A stretch of 64,000 nucleotides of DNA from Fimiplasma intestinipullorum (GCA_018715065.1 DVMJ01000014.1:1-64000), one strand, 5' to 3'; counted from the stretch's first letter, positions 23,329 to 31,760 are shown. The notes: generated by a model not told the origin, from the letters alone. Numbers and translations are program-made.

Positions 23329-23893
23329 ATATGAGGCTGATGCCATAGATGATGACCTTGGCGACACCACATAAAACCATCACCAGGATCGGATTCTGTT
23401 TCATCTTCATGAGTAGGAATAAGGCCACGATGAAGATGATCACCATATCGATCTTCAGATTCTGCATGGCAATGATGCCCTCCTGACCAAAGAAGGCGGT
23501 AACGAGGATGGACAGACCGGCAGTACCGATCATCGCCACGACGGCTGGACGCAGAGATTCCAATACCCCTTGTAAAAGAGACATCTTACGAAACCTTAAG
23601 TAAACATAAGCTAAAACCGTGACGATCAGACAGGAAGGTAAGACTACCCCCAGGGTAGCTACGATCGCACCGGGAATGCCGGCCATCTTTAAGCCGATAA
23701 AAGTCGCTGAATTGACCGCAATCGGACCGGGGGTCATTTGGGAAATCGTGATCAGATCGGTGAATTCGGTCATATTGATCCAATGATGGAGCTCAATGAC
23801 CTGACTTTGGATCAAAGGCAAAGCGGCATATCCTCCGCCAAAGCTGAATAAACCAATTTGGAGAAAACTCAAGAAGAGCTGGAATAGGATCAT
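23327..23893 (-). CDS. chromate transporter half-protein (second subunit)
   Basis: A 188-residue CHR-family half protein with about five transmembrane helices. The FSFGGGYAALPLIQSQVIE and ISQMTPGPIAVNSATFIGLK motifs are typical. Short CHR proteins occur as adjacent pairs with opposite membrane topology that together replace the long ChrA. Its ATG overlaps the TGA of its partner. Such transporters export chromate, though the natural substrate may differ. Confidence 0.85.
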   Translation of the reverse strand: MILFQLFLSFLQIGLFSFGGGYAALPLIQSQVIELHHWINMTEFTDLITISQMTPGPIAVNSATFIGLKMAGIPGAIVATLGVVLPSCLIVTVLAYVYLRFRKMSLLQGVLESLRPAVVAMIGTAGLSILVTAFFGQEGIIAMQNLKIDMVIIFIVALFLLMKMKQNPILVMVLCGVAKVIIYGISLI

Positions 23894-24447
23894 ACGGCTT
23901 TCCTCCTTGTCTTATAAATGGTCCGAAGCACTCCATAGAGAGCGCATAATAAAACGATATAAACGACGTTCATATTGAAACAGTAGTTCGCAATGAAAGC
24001 AGCCACCATGATGACGATCGAGATGGGATCTTTCAGTGCCAGCATACCTTGCATCATGTCAAAGACAACCGAAACGATGACGGCACCGACACCGGCCTGC
24101 ATGCCTTCAAGCAATGCCTGGATGATGGGATTGGCTGCAAAGAGATCGTAGAAAAAAGAGACGATAGAAATAATGATAAAAGGGGGCAGGATCGTGCCAA
24201 TCACCGAAACGATGACACCGGGAATCCCACAGATCTTGTAGCCTAAGACAATAGAGCCATTGACAGCAATCGCACCGGGACTGGATTGGGCAATCGCGAC
24301 CAGGTCGAGCATTTCATTTTCATCGATCCAGTGCAGCTCGTCTACAAATTTTTTCTTCATGAGGGTAACGATGACATACCCTCCGCCAAAGGTAAAGGCA
24401 CTCAGATAAAAGGTGGAGAGAAAGAGTTTGATCAGCTTTTTTTTCAT
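23890..24447 (-). CDS. chromate transporter half-protein (first subunit)
   Basis: A 185-residue CHR-family half protein with TFGGGYVIVTLMKKKF and IAQSSPGAIAVNGSIVLGYK motifs. The frame stays open upstream to 24585, but the ATG at 24447 has GGAAGTGA five bases before it and gives the normal length. It forms a pair with the overlapping downstream gene. It is transcribed away from the LysR-type gene at 24554, the usual arrangement for LysR control. Confidence 0.85.
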   Translation of the reverse strand: MKKKLIKLFLSTFYLSAFTFGGGYVIVTLMKKKFVDELHWIDENEMLDLVAIAQSSPGAIAVNGSIVLGYKICGIPGVIVSVIGTILPPFIIISIVSFFYDLFAANPIIQALLEGMQAGVGAVIVSVVFDMMQGMLALKDPISIVIMVAAFIANYCFNMNVVYIVLLCALYGVLRTIYKTRRKAV

Positions 24448-24471
24448 ATTGTTCACTTCCTTACGACGTTT

Positions 24472-24500
24472 ATTATAAGCAAAGTAGATATATATGTAAA
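24472..24500 (-). promoter_or_regulatory. promoter of the chromate transporter pair
   Basis: TTTACA (24500-24495), 17-base spacer, TATAAT (24477-24472) on the minus strand. The AT-rich dyads between here and 24533 (ATATATAT at both sides of TATTATGATAT) could be the LysR-type binding site. Confidence 0.55.
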
Positions 24501-24553
24501 ATAGTATTATGATATAATATATATAGTGAAAATCATATGAAAGGGGAATTAAA

Positions 24554-25450
24554 ATGACCATTCGTTTACTGAAGATCTTTATCATGGTTTATCAGCTGCG
24601 TTCAATTACGAAAGCCAGTCAGCGTCTGCATATGGTTCAGCCTTCGGTGAGTGTTGCGATCAAAGAGATCGAAGATTATTATGGTGTCAAGCTTTTTGAG
24701 CGTGTCTCACGGCGCATGGATCCCACGGTGCAGGCAGATGCGCTTTATGAGTATGCGATGCATCTGATGGAAGTTTATGATGAGATGGAGAACGATCTCA
24801 AGCATCATGCCCACACAGGCCGTTTGCGGATCGGCACGACGATTACGCTTGGACAAGTTTTTTTGCCAGGACTCATGACGGCTTTTAAACACAAGTATCC
24901 GGATCTTAGCATTCAGGCGCGTATTCAGAATACACAAATGATTGAGGAGGCGATCCTGACCAATCAGATCGATCTGGCATTAGTGGAAGGGAAGCTAACG
25001 AATCCTTCCTCTATTGCGACCTATCCTTTCTTTGAAGACGAACTCGTTGCCGTCTGTCATCCTGATCATCCTTTAGCTAAGGTGTCATCCTGCACATTAG
25101 CACAGCTGGCCAATTATGATTTTTTGTTTCGGGAAAATGGCAGTTCTGTCCGTGAGCAGGTCGATCATCTTTTATACAGTCATGACCTGCATATCGAACC
25201 GATTCTAGAAAGTGTCAGTACACAGGCATTATTACAGGCACTCTATCAGAATTTGGGAATCACGATCTTACCAGTTGCTTTTGTGAGGGCCGATATCAAA
25301 GCTGGTCGGCTGTGTCGGATCCATTTGAAAGGAATCCATCTGAAACGTCAAACGCAGATCATACATCACCAGAATAAATACCTTTCGCCTTTGCTGCAGG
25401 AGGTCATTGCCTATTGTCAGGAGGCAGCGCAAAAAACCAGATCGTCATGA
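24554..25450 (+). CDS. LysR-family regulator
   Basis: A 298-residue LysR regulator: N-terminal winged HTH (ITKASQRLHMVQPSVSVAIK then EIEDYYGVKLFER) and a periplasmic-binding-like effector domain (about 90-295). It is divergent from the chromate transporter genes by about 106 bases and probably controls them and itself. GAAAGGGGAATTAAA precedes the ATG. Its stop codon lies inside a hairpin shared with the convergent GntR gene. Confidence 0.88.
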   Translation: MTIRLLKIFIMVYQLRSITKASQRLHMVQPSVSVAIKEIEDYYGVKLFERVSRRMDPTVQADALYEYAMHLMEVYDEMENDLKHHAHTGRLRIGTTITLGQVFLPGLMTAFKHKYPDLSIQARIQNTQMIEEAILTNQIDLALVEGKLTNPSSIATYPFFEDELVAVCHPDHPLAKVSSCTLAQLANYDFLFRENGSSVREQVDHLLYSHDLHIEPILESVSTQALLQALYQNLGITILPVAFVRADIKAGRLCRIHLKGIHLKRQTQIIHHQNKYLSPLLQEVIAYCQEAAQKTRSS

Positions 25451-25459
25451 TCTGGTTTT
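25433..25459. terminator. bidirectional terminator overlapping two stop codons
   Basis: AAAACCAGATC and GATCTGGTTTT are perfect 11-bp arms around GTCAT. Both convergent genes (LysR-type plus, GntR-type minus) end inside the hairpin and overlap each other by 6 bases. Confidence 0.8.
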
Positions 25460-25816
25460 AAGATAGGCCAGTAAATAGGCGGAGATGTCCTCAAGTTTTA
25501 GACCAAGGTCAAGCATATCCTGAACATAGCGTTCTGATAACTGGTGGCAGGCTGATTCTAATGCCTGACGGGTCGCTTCACTGTTTTCTTTGACGAAGCG
25601 GCCGCTGGTGCGTGCGCTCTCCAGCAGACCTTCGCGCTCTAATTCACTGAGGGCTTTTTGAATAGTATTGGGGTTGACACCTAATTGAGAAGCCAGCTCG
25701 CGTACGGAGGGTACCTTATCTCCGGGTTTTAGGCGACCGGCTAAAATATCTTTGCGGATAGCCTCCATTACCTGCAAATAGATTGGAAATTTGGGGTCAA
25801 AATTGATCTTTTCCAT
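25445..25816 (-). CDS. GntR-family regulator, YtrA type
   Basis: A 123-residue short GntR regulator with only the winged HTH (KPGDKVPSVRELASQLGVNP then NTIQKALSELEREG) and a 35-residue dimerisation tail, as in the YtrA subfamily. YtrA-type repressors sit in the operon of the ABC transporter they control. Here it is the last gene behind the ATPase and permease, with just 2 bases to the permease. The palindrome at 27217-27242 is the likely operator. Confidence 0.88.
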   Translation of the reverse strand: MEKINFDPKFPIYLQVMEAIRKDILAGRLKPGDKVPSVRELASQLGVNPNTIQKALSELEREGLLESARTSGRFVKENSEATRQALESACHQLSERYVQDMLDLGLKLEDISAYLLAYLKTRS

Positions 25817-25818
25817 GA

Positions 25819-26520
25819 TTATTCGAGTTCAACATGTTTTTTCAACAGATACCATGTTGCCCCAAAGAGGCAGAGGGAACTCAATATCATGATGCTCAAA
25901 TTGAAAAGATCACTGCCTGCAGGTACCAGTTCAAACAGATATCCGTAACCAATCAGCATAAGACAATAGATCACAGTGCCTAAAGCCAGGCGGTAGCGTT
26001 TGAACCAATGCGTATGCACAAGTGTGATGACCGCATAGAAGGACAGCAGCAATTCCACAAAGGTCATCGTTTGTACGATCCAGAAATAAAGAAAATCATT
26101 GAGGTGCGCTAGTCCAAATTGAAAGACGCGAAGCAAGTCAGGAAAGATGTCGCGGAAGGCTTTAGGATCCATATAATACATCAGGATGCTGAGTCCTAAT
26201 ACGATAAACAGCATACTGAAGCTGTACCAGATGAATGCACTGATTAGCTTGGCTGCAATGAGCTTACCTTCACTGATGGGCAGTGTCAGCGTCAGATAAC
26301 CCTGCTTGGAAAAAAGAGAGCGCTGATAACGGCGAACCATATTGTAAAAAAGAATGATTACCAGACCAACACCAATCGAGCTTACGCCTAAAAGCAGGAG
26401 ACTTTGGATAAAGGATTGCGGGATCCAAGGCGTAAGGATACAGCCCGCTAGAAAAATCGCATCAATCAAGATAAATTGGCGGTAGGAACTGATCAGCTCC
26501 TGTTTGATCATTTTTAGCAT
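25819..26520 (-). CDS. ABC transporter permease
   Basis: A 233-residue protein with about six transmembrane helices, a type found as the permease of GntR-linked exporters (YtrC/ABC-2-like). There is no ATPase motif; its start overlaps the ATPase stop by 7 bases. With the ATPase and the YtrA-like repressor it forms a compact three-gene operon, a design often induced by cell-wall antibiotics in Bacillota. The substrate is unknown. Confidence 0.75.
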   Translation of the reverse strand: MLKMIKQELISSYRQFILIDAIFLAGCILTPWIPQSFIQSLLLLGVSSIGVGLVIILFYNMVRRYQRSLFSKQGYLTLTLPISEGKLIAAKLISAFIWYSFSMLFIVLGLSILMYYMDPKAFRDIFPDLLRVFQFGLAHLNDFLYFWIVQTMTFVELLLSFYAVITLVHTHWFKRYRLALGTVIYCLMLIGYGYLFELVPAGSDLFNLSIMILSSLCLFGATWYLLKKHVELE

Positions 26521-27203
26521 TTAAATACCTCCCTGAAATAATGGTCAATGGACATGCCTTTTTCGGCTCTGAGTTTTTCGGCATTTTCATGCAGGATGAT
26601 CTGTCCATTAGACATCATGAGTACTTCATCAAAAATCGTTTCGAGATCGCTGACTAAATGGGTTGCAATCAGCATTAATGCGCCAGGTTCATAATTACCT
26701 AAAATGGTATCAATGATCGCATCGCGGCTGGCCGGATCGACCCCGGCGATCGGTTCGTCCAAAATATAGATGCGTGCATGACGGCTCATGACCAAACAGA
26801 GCTGGAATTTTTCCTTCATCCCTTTGGACATGGTCTTGATCTTCATGTCCTTAGTGAGTTGGAAACGCTGCATCATGCCTAGACACTTCGCTGTGTCAAA
26901 ATCGGGATAGAAGTCGCTAAAGAGGCGGATCGCATCACTGACCTTCATCCAGTCTTCAAAATAAGGTTCATCAGGCAGATAGGCAATCATTTGCCGACTT
27001 TCTATCCCGGGGGCTTTTCCGTTGATTCCGACAAACCCCTGGTAATGACGGATCAGACCGTTCAGAATTTTCAGTAAAGTCGTCTTACCACTGCCGTTTG
27101 GGCCTAATAGACCAATGATCCGGTCGCTCTCTAAATGTAAAGAAAGATCCTGCAGTACCGGATGATGACTATAAAGTTTTGTTAGATTTTCGATTTGTAT
27201 CAT
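26514..27203 (-). CDS. ABC transporter ATP-binding protein
   Basis: A 229-residue ATPase with Walker A GLLGPNGSGKTTLLK, signature MSKGMKEKFQL, Walker B IYILDEPIAGVDP and a His switch (IATHLVSDLE). The signature MSKGM is typical of ABC-2-type exporters. ATG 27203 is used, eight bases after AAGGAG; in-frame GTGs further upstream are less well spaced. It is the first gene of the operon. Confidence 0.88.
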   Translation of the reverse strand: MIQIENLTKLYSHHPVLQDLSLHLESDRIIGLLGPNGSGKTTLLKILNGLIRHYQGFVGINGKAPGIESRQMIAYLPDEPYFEDWMKVSDAIRLFSDFYPDFDTAKCLGMMQRFQLTKDMKIKTMSKGMKEKFQLCLVMSRHARIYILDEPIAGVDPASRDAIIDTILGNYEPGALMLIATHLVSDLETIFDEVLMMSNGQIILHENAEKLRAEKGMSIDHYFREVFKC

Positions 27204-27216
27204 CACATTCACTCCT

Positions 27217-27265
27217 TACTGTATTAATACACTAATACAGTAACACAGATACATTTCTTTGTCAA
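27217..27265 (-). promoter_or_regulatory. promoter and GntR operator of the ABC operon
   Basis: On the minus strand TTGACA (27265-27260), 17-base spacer, TACTGT (27242-27237). The perfect inverted repeat TACTGTATTA-N6-TAATACAGTA (27217-27242) covers the -10 element and runs to the ribosome binding site, an ideal repressor position. Confidence 0.7.
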
Positions 27266-27268
27266 GGA

Positions 27269-27297
27269 TTGACAGCAAACTTCTTTTTGGTTATGAT
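27269..27297 (+). promoter_or_regulatory. promoter of HAD/phosphatase genes
   Basis: TTGACA, 17-base spacer, TATGAT, about 22 bases before ATG 27319. It is back to back with the ABC operon promoter. Confidence 0.6.
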
Positions 27298-27318
27298 GAA
27301 CCTGTTAGGAGTGATTCG

Positions 27319-28083
27319 ATGATTAAAGCCATTTTTTTCGATATTGACGGGACATTAGTGCCTTTTGGCATGGATCATATGCCAGAGAGCACAGTGCGCT
27401 CTTTATATGCCTTAAGAGAAAAAGGCATTCTGTTATTTATCGCGACAGGACGAACACCACACAGTATTGCGCATGTTCAGCGCATGTTTGATTTCGATGG
27501 GTATCTGACCTCGAATGGACAATACTGTTTTAATAAGGAAAAGGTGATTCATGAAAAGTATATTCCTCAGGAAAGTTTTCGACAGCTGATTCCTTATCTG
27601 GATGAAAAGAAGATTCCGATTGTGATGGCTACATTAGAACGAAGCTATCTTAATCGACCTAATCACTCTCCTTTTGAGGATGATTATCCGATTGTGGATC
27701 CTTATACGATCATGAATGAGCCGTTGATTCAGATCATGGCTTATATCGAAGAGAAGGATGATCCTGAATTCCTGAAGCATCTGCCTCATTGTAAATCGGC
27801 CCGCTGGACACCGGTTTTTGCCGACATTATTCCTGAGGACGGGGGGAAGGATAAGGGCATTGATCATATGATTAGAGAATATGGGATTCAGTTAGACGAA
27901 GTGATGGTATTCGGGGATGGCGGCAATGATATCACGATGCTGGCGCATGTTCCTCACAGTGTTGCGATGGGGAATGCCAACGATGAGGTCAAGAAACATG
28001 CCGCCTATACGACTAGTGATGTGTTGGATGATGGAATCTATCGCGCACTGGTTCATTTTGGAGTATTGGAGGCAGAAGGATGA
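27319..28083 (+). CDS. Cof-type HAD phosphatase
   Basis: A 254-residue HAD IIB hydrolase with motif I FFDIDGTLVPF and motif IV VFGDGGNDITML. The ATG at 27319 follows TTAGGAGTGATTCG; the frame open to 27259 lacks such a site and would overlap the promoter. The cap domain is of the C2 type; the substrate is not evident. The stop overlaps the next gene's start (ATGA). Confidence 0.82.
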   Translation: MIKAIFFDIDGTLVPFGMDHMPESTVRSLYALREKGILLFIATGRTPHSIAHVQRMFDFDGYLTSNGQYCFNKEKVIHEKYIPQESFRQLIPYLDEKKIPIVMATLERSYLNRPNHSPFEDDYPIVDPYTIMNEPLIQIMAYIEEKDDPEFLKHLPHCKSARWTPVFADIIPEDGGKDKGIDHMIREYGIQLDEVMVFGDGGNDITMLAHVPHSVAMGNANDEVKKHAAYTTSDVLDDGIYRALVHFGVLEAEG

Positions 28084-28661
28084 AAGAACTATATTTGATG
28101 CGTCATGGACAGACGCTGTTCAATACATTAAACAAGATTCAGGGCTGGTGTGATTCACCGCTGACAGAATTAGGCAAGAGCCAGGCAAGACTGGCCGGTG
28201 AAATGCTGCACGCGATTCCTTTTGATCATTATTATTGTTCAACGGCGGAAAGAAGCAATGATACGCTGGAACTAGTTGCGCCAGGGGTTTCCTATACGCG
28301 TCTGAAGGGGTTAAAAGAAAGATATTTCAGTGTTTTTGAAGGTGAAAGTGAATCGTTAAATCCGGCGATGGCAGATTATGATGCCGTCTTTACCAAATAT
28401 GGTGGAGAGAGCGGTGAGGATGTTGCCAGACGCATGGTGACGACTTTGACGGAGATCATGGAGAAGCCCGATCATCAATGTGTGCTGGCAGTCTCTCATG
28501 CCGGCGCCTGTATGACTTTTTTAGGGCGTTGGGTTGATCCAATGCAGGTGCTGCAAGATCGGCGCTTTTCCAATTGTGCAGTGCTTCATTTTACCTATGA
28601 TCAGGGAAACTTTGCATTTGTGGAAATGCTTAGTATCGATGGAGTGAAGGAACATGAGTGA
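28080..28661 (+). CDS. histidine phosphatase family protein
   Basis: A 193-residue phosphoglycerate-mutase-like phosphatase with the RHG motif (LYLMRHGQTLFN), a QGWCDSPLTELG phosphate-pocket segment and the second catalytic His in AVSHAGACMTF. These enzymes dephosphorylate small phospho-metabolites. It overlaps the HAD gene by 4 bases and the response regulator gene by 8, so the van-type regulators are co-transcribed with it. Confidence 0.85.
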   Translation: MKELYLMRHGQTLFNTLNKIQGWCDSPLTELGKSQARLAGEMLHAIPFDHYYCSTAERSNDTLELVAPGVSYTRLKGLKERYFSVFEGESESLNPAMADYDAVFTKYGGESGEDVARRMVTTLTEIMEKPDHQCVLAVSHAGACMTFLGRWVDPMQVLQDRRFSNCAVLHFTYDQGNFAFVEMLSIDGVKEHE

Positions 28662-29352
28662 AACGATCCTGGTAGTAGATGATGAAGCAGAGATCACGCA
28701 TTTACTGGAGATTTATCTGAAAAATGAGGGCTTTGAGGTTCGGCCTTTTTACCGGGCCAAGGAAGCGCTGGCTTATTTAGACCATCATCCCGTTGATCTG
28801 GCACTTCTGGATGTGATGCTGCCGGATATGGATGGCTTTTTGTTGCTGACACATATTCGGGAAAAGTTTCTCTTTCCGGTCATCATGCTGACAGCGAAAG
28901 TGGAAGATATGGACAAGATCACAGGCTTGAGCCTGGGTGCGGATGATTATATCACAAAACCCTTCAATCCGCTGGAAGTCGTGGCCCGGGTCAAGACCCA
29001 GCTGCGTCGCTATACGCGCTATAATCCTTCCACCAAGACCATGCCACTTGAAAACAGCTATGATATCCGTGGCTTAGTGATCAATCGTGATACGCATAAA
29101 TGTACATTATATAAAGAAAATATTGAGCTGACGCCTATCGAGTTTGAGATCCTCTGGTATCTTTGCCAGCATCAGGGAAAGGTCGTTAGTTCAGAAGAAC
29201 TCTTTGAGGCAGTCTGGCAGGAAAAATACTATGATAACAATAATACGGTGATGGCTCATATTGCCCGTTTGCGTGAGAAGCTGCATGAGCCGCCGCGAAA
29301 ACCAAAGTTCATCAAAACGGTTTGGGGGGTCGGCTATCAAATTGAAAAATAA
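28654..29352 (+). CDS. vanR: OmpR-family response regulator, VanR-like
   Basis: A 232-residue response regulator: receiver domain with DDEAEITHLL acidic pair and phosphoacceptor Asp in LALLDVMLPDMDG, then a winged-helix DNA-binding domain ending GVGYQIEK. It precedes a sensor kinase and VanG/XY/T-like genes in the same direction, which supports the VanR assignment; sequence alone only gives the OmpR family. In vanG clusters it activates ligase operon transcription on glycopeptide stress. Confidence 0.75.
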   Translation: MSETILVVDDEAEITHLLEIYLKNEGFEVRPFYRAKEALAYLDHHPVDLALLDVMLPDMDGFLLLTHIREKFLFPVIMLTAKVEDMDKITGLSLGADDYITKPFNPLEVVARVKTQLRRYTRYNPSTKTMPLENSYDIRGLVINRDTHKCTLYKENIELTPIEFEILWYLCQHQGKVVSSEELFEAVWQEKYYDNNNTVMAHIARLREKLHEPPRKPKFIKTVWGVGYQIEK

Positions 29353-30433
29353 TCCAACCACAAAACTGCTGCGCCAGTCTTTCTTACGTATTGTGGTTTA
29401 TGGGTTTACCTATACAGCCGCTATATTTGGAATGCTGGTGCTGATGATCATTCTCTCTAACAGTGTGACATGGTACAGCGGTGATCCGCTTTATCGCTTT
29501 TTGCATGCGATCGAGCAGATGCTGGTGGTCCTGCTGCCCGCCTCACTGATTGGCGGGTATTTAGTGATCGTCTATTGGCAGTTGAAAAAAAGTTATCATT
29601 ATCTCAATGAGCTGGCTGAAGGCATCACCAATATTCAAAAAGAGGATCAGGAACTCGTTTATTTTGATGATGCCGCTTTACAGCCTTTGGCGGATATGCT
29701 GAATGATACGAAGATCAGTATTTATACCAATATGCGAGCGGCCAAGGAAGCCGAACAGCGCAAAAATGATCTGATCGTCTATCTGGCTCACGATCTCAAG
29801 ACACCCATGACTTCGATCATCGGCTATTTAAGCCTTTTGGAAGATGAACCGGACCTGAGTGTGCAGGCGCGTGCCCGTTATACCCATATTGCGCTGGAGA
29901 AGGCGTATCGCCTAGAGGAACTTGTCAATGAATTCTTTGAAATCACCCGTTTTAATCTGACCCATCAAGTTCTGGAACCTGGTCGAGTGGATATGGTCCG
30001 AATGCTTGAGCAGATGGCTTATGAATTTAAGCCGTTACTATCCCCACGTCATCTCGATATTGCCTTAGATCTGCCTGAACAATGTATCTGGTATGTCGAT
30101 GTGGAGAAGATGGAACGTGTTTTTGATAATCTCTTGCGCAACGCCATCAATTATGCTTTTGATGATTCGACTATTCAGATCAGCCTGCGTGTTGTCGATC
30201 AAAAGCTCATTTTAAAGTTTGAAAATGCCGGGAACACCATCCCGCCAGAGAAGCTCTCCCGTTTGTTTGAACAATTCTTTCGATTGGATGAATCCCGTTC
30301 TACTGCTAAAGGTGGGGCTGGGTTGGGTCTTGCGATTGCTAAAACCATTGTTGAGTGGCATCACGGGACCATTACAGTCGAAAGCCATGATGAGCGGATC
30401 ATTTTTACGGTTACACTGCCGCAATTGTCATGA
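29342..30433 (+). CDS. vanS: sensor histidine kinase, VanS-like
   Basis: A 363-residue membrane kinase: two transmembrane helices near the N-terminus (about 17-40 and 62-82), HAMP-like linker, HisKA domain with the phosphorylated His in LAHDLKTPMTSIIGYL, and a HATPase domain with N, G1 and G2 boxes (NLLRNAINYA, GGAGLGLAIAK). I chose TTG 29342, overlapping the regulator's end by 11 bases, with a GGGGGG stretch 10-15 bases upstream; the longer frame to 29261 runs through the regulator gene. The short loop between the helices resembles VanS of D-Ala-D-Ser type clusters. Confidence 0.75.
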   Translation: MKNNPTTKLLRQSFLRIVVYGFTYTAAIFGMLVLMIILSNSVTWYSGDPLYRFLHAIEQMLVVLLPASLIGGYLVIVYWQLKKSYHYLNELAEGITNIQKEDQELVYFDDAALQPLADMLNDTKISIYTNMRAAKEAEQRKNDLIVYLAHDLKTPMTSIIGYLSLLEDEPDLSVQARARYTHIALEKAYRLEELVNEFFEITRFNLTHQVLEPGRVDMVRMLEQMAYEFKPLLSPRHLDIALDLPEQCIWYVDVEKMERVFDNLLRNAINYAFDDSTIQISLRVVDQKLILKFENAGNTIPPEKLSRLFEQFFRLDESRSTAKGGAGLGLAIAKTIVEWHHGTITVESHDERIIFTVTLPQLS

Positions 30434-30489
30434 ATTTGTCAGAATTAGGCAAGAAAGCTTTCATAAAATGAGGATGATTCCTTTAAAAT

Positions 30490-30544
30490 ACACACTTTTC
30501 TTTTTGATACCATGGAGGTGTCAAAGAAAAGTGTGTTTTATTTT
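30490..30544 (+). terminator. long terminator hairpin between vanS and vanG
   Basis: ACACACTTTTCTTTTTGATACC pairs almost fully with GGTGTCAAAGAAAAGTGTGT across ATGGA, about 20 bp, followed by TTTATTTT. It should end the vanRS transcript, so vanG must have its own promoter or depend on read-through. Confidence 0.75.
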
Positions 30545-30557
30545 GGAGGGAGTAAGT

Positions 30558-30684
30558 GTGAAAATAAAATTTGTTATTAATCGAACAAAATATTGATATT
30601 GCAGATATTACTTATGATAAAAACAAATTCGTTAGTATTATTCTAAAATCGTTTAGGATAATAATAAATTTGAATCTTGATTAA
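30558..30684 (+). pseudogene. tiny frameshifted AT-rich gene remnant
   Basis: GGAGGGAGTAAGT precedes a GTG (30558) opening MKIKFVINRTK, which stops after 12 codons. A one-base shift gives NIDIADITYDKNKFVSIILK then SFRIIINLNLD and a TAA at the edge of the 53-bp leader repeat. Its very AT-rich codons differ from the neighbours. It could be a broken small gene or coincidence. Confidence 0.3.
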
Positions 30685-30731
30685 ATATTTGTGTCCGCGC
30701 AGTGAAGCGCGGGGAAATGGAGAAAAAGATG
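30679..30731 (+). repeat. 53-bp leader repeat with GC hairpin, copy 1 (before vanG)
   Basis: GATTAAATATTTGTGT, then CCGCGC-AGTGAA-GCGCGG, then GGAAATGGAG and the start codon. The same block lies at 61586-61638 on the minus strand before a zinc-ribbon gene, with only 3 mismatches, one of them inside the hairpin loop. The 6-bp GC stem sits immediately upstream of the ribosome binding site, so it could act on translation, or the block could be a repeat that carries a promoter and leader. Confidence 0.8.
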
Positions 30732-31760
30732 AAAAAAAGAATTGTGATCTTATTTGGTGGACAGTCCAGTGAATATGCGGTCTCTTTAGAAAGTGCCGCT
30801 TCGGTGATCGAACATCTAGATAAGCAGCGTTATGAACCTTACTTGATCGGAATCACGACCAAAGGAGAATGGTTCAAATATGAAGGAACAACCAAGCGGA
30901 TTGCTGATGATGCCTGGCAGCAGGGAAAACTGACACCCGTTGTTTTGAGTCCGGCAGGTCTGTGGGAGAATGGCAAGAAGGTTCATGTCGATGCGATCCT
31001 GCCGATCATGCACGGCAAGAATGGCGAGGATGGCAGTATTCAAGGACTGATTCAGCTCAGTCATCTGCCGTTGATCGGTTGTGATGTGACCGGTTCGGCC
31101 ATCTGCATGGATAAACATCGCGCCCATCAGATTGTCAGAGCGGATGGCATCCGAGTGCCCAACCACATTGCTTTATTTGCCGGTGATCCACTGCCCGAGA
31201 ACCTGAACTACCCACTCTTTGTTAAGCCCAATCGCGGGGGATCGTCACTGGGCATGAGCTATTTATTAGATGCCTCCGGTCTAGCCCAGGCGGTGGACAA
31301 AGCTTTTCAATATGATGAGATGGTCCTTTTAGAAGAGGAAGTCAAGGGCTTTGAAGTGGGCTGTGCAGTGATGGGCTGCCGACAGCTTGTGGCCGGTGAG
31401 GTGGATGAGATCGAAGTGGGCAGCGGGTTCTTTGATTATGTCGAAAAATATCAGCTGAAGACCGCTTCGATCCATGTGCCGGCGCGTCTGGCTCAAAATG
31501 AGCGCCAAAAGATCCAGCAGCTTGCCAAACGCATCTATCGCTTGCTTGGATGTCGTGGTTTTGCCAGGGTCGATCTCTTTGTTTTAGAAAATGGAGAGCT
31601 GGTCTTTAATGAAGTGAATACGATCCCAGGCTTTACGAGCCATAGTCGCTTTCCGTCCATGATGAAGGCAATCGGATATGATATGACAGAATTATTGACG
31701 ATCTTGATAGAGGAGGGAATCAAAGATGCAAACAGTATACTTACAGCCGTCCCAAATTAA
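30729..31760 (+). CDS. vanG: D-alanine--D-serine ligase, VanG-like
   Basis: A 343-residue ATP-grasp ligase of the Ddl/Van family. The N-terminus KKRIVILFGGQSSEYAVSLE is the Van form of the GG..xE motif, NRGGSSLGMS the nucleotide loop, and FNEVNTIPGF the metal-binding C-terminal motif. The omega-loop region FFDYVEKYQLKTASIHVPAR has the EKY-type pattern of D-Ala:D-Ser ligases (VanC/VanG) rather than the VanA/B D-lactate type. ATG 30729 follows GGAG; an upstream GTG lies in the hairpin. It makes the peptidoglycan end D-Ala-D-Ser, which lowers vancomycin affinity. It overlaps vanXY by 35 bases. Confidence 0.85.
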   Translation: MKKRIVILFGGQSSEYAVSLESAASVIEHLDKQRYEPYLIGITTKGEWFKYEGTTKRIADDAWQQGKLTPVVLSPAGLWENGKKVHVDAILPIMHGKNGEDGSIQGLIQLSHLPLIGCDVTGSAICMDKHRAHQIVRADGIRVPNHIALFAGDPLPENLNYPLFVKPNRGGSSLGMSYLLDASGLAQAVDKAFQYDEMVLLEEEVKGFEVGCAVMGCRQLVAGEVDEIEVGSGFFDYVEKYQLKTASIHVPARLAQNERQKIQQLAKRIYRLLGCRGFARVDLFVLENGELVFNEVNTIPGFTSHSRFPSMMKAIGYDMTELLTILIEEGIKDANSILTAVPN

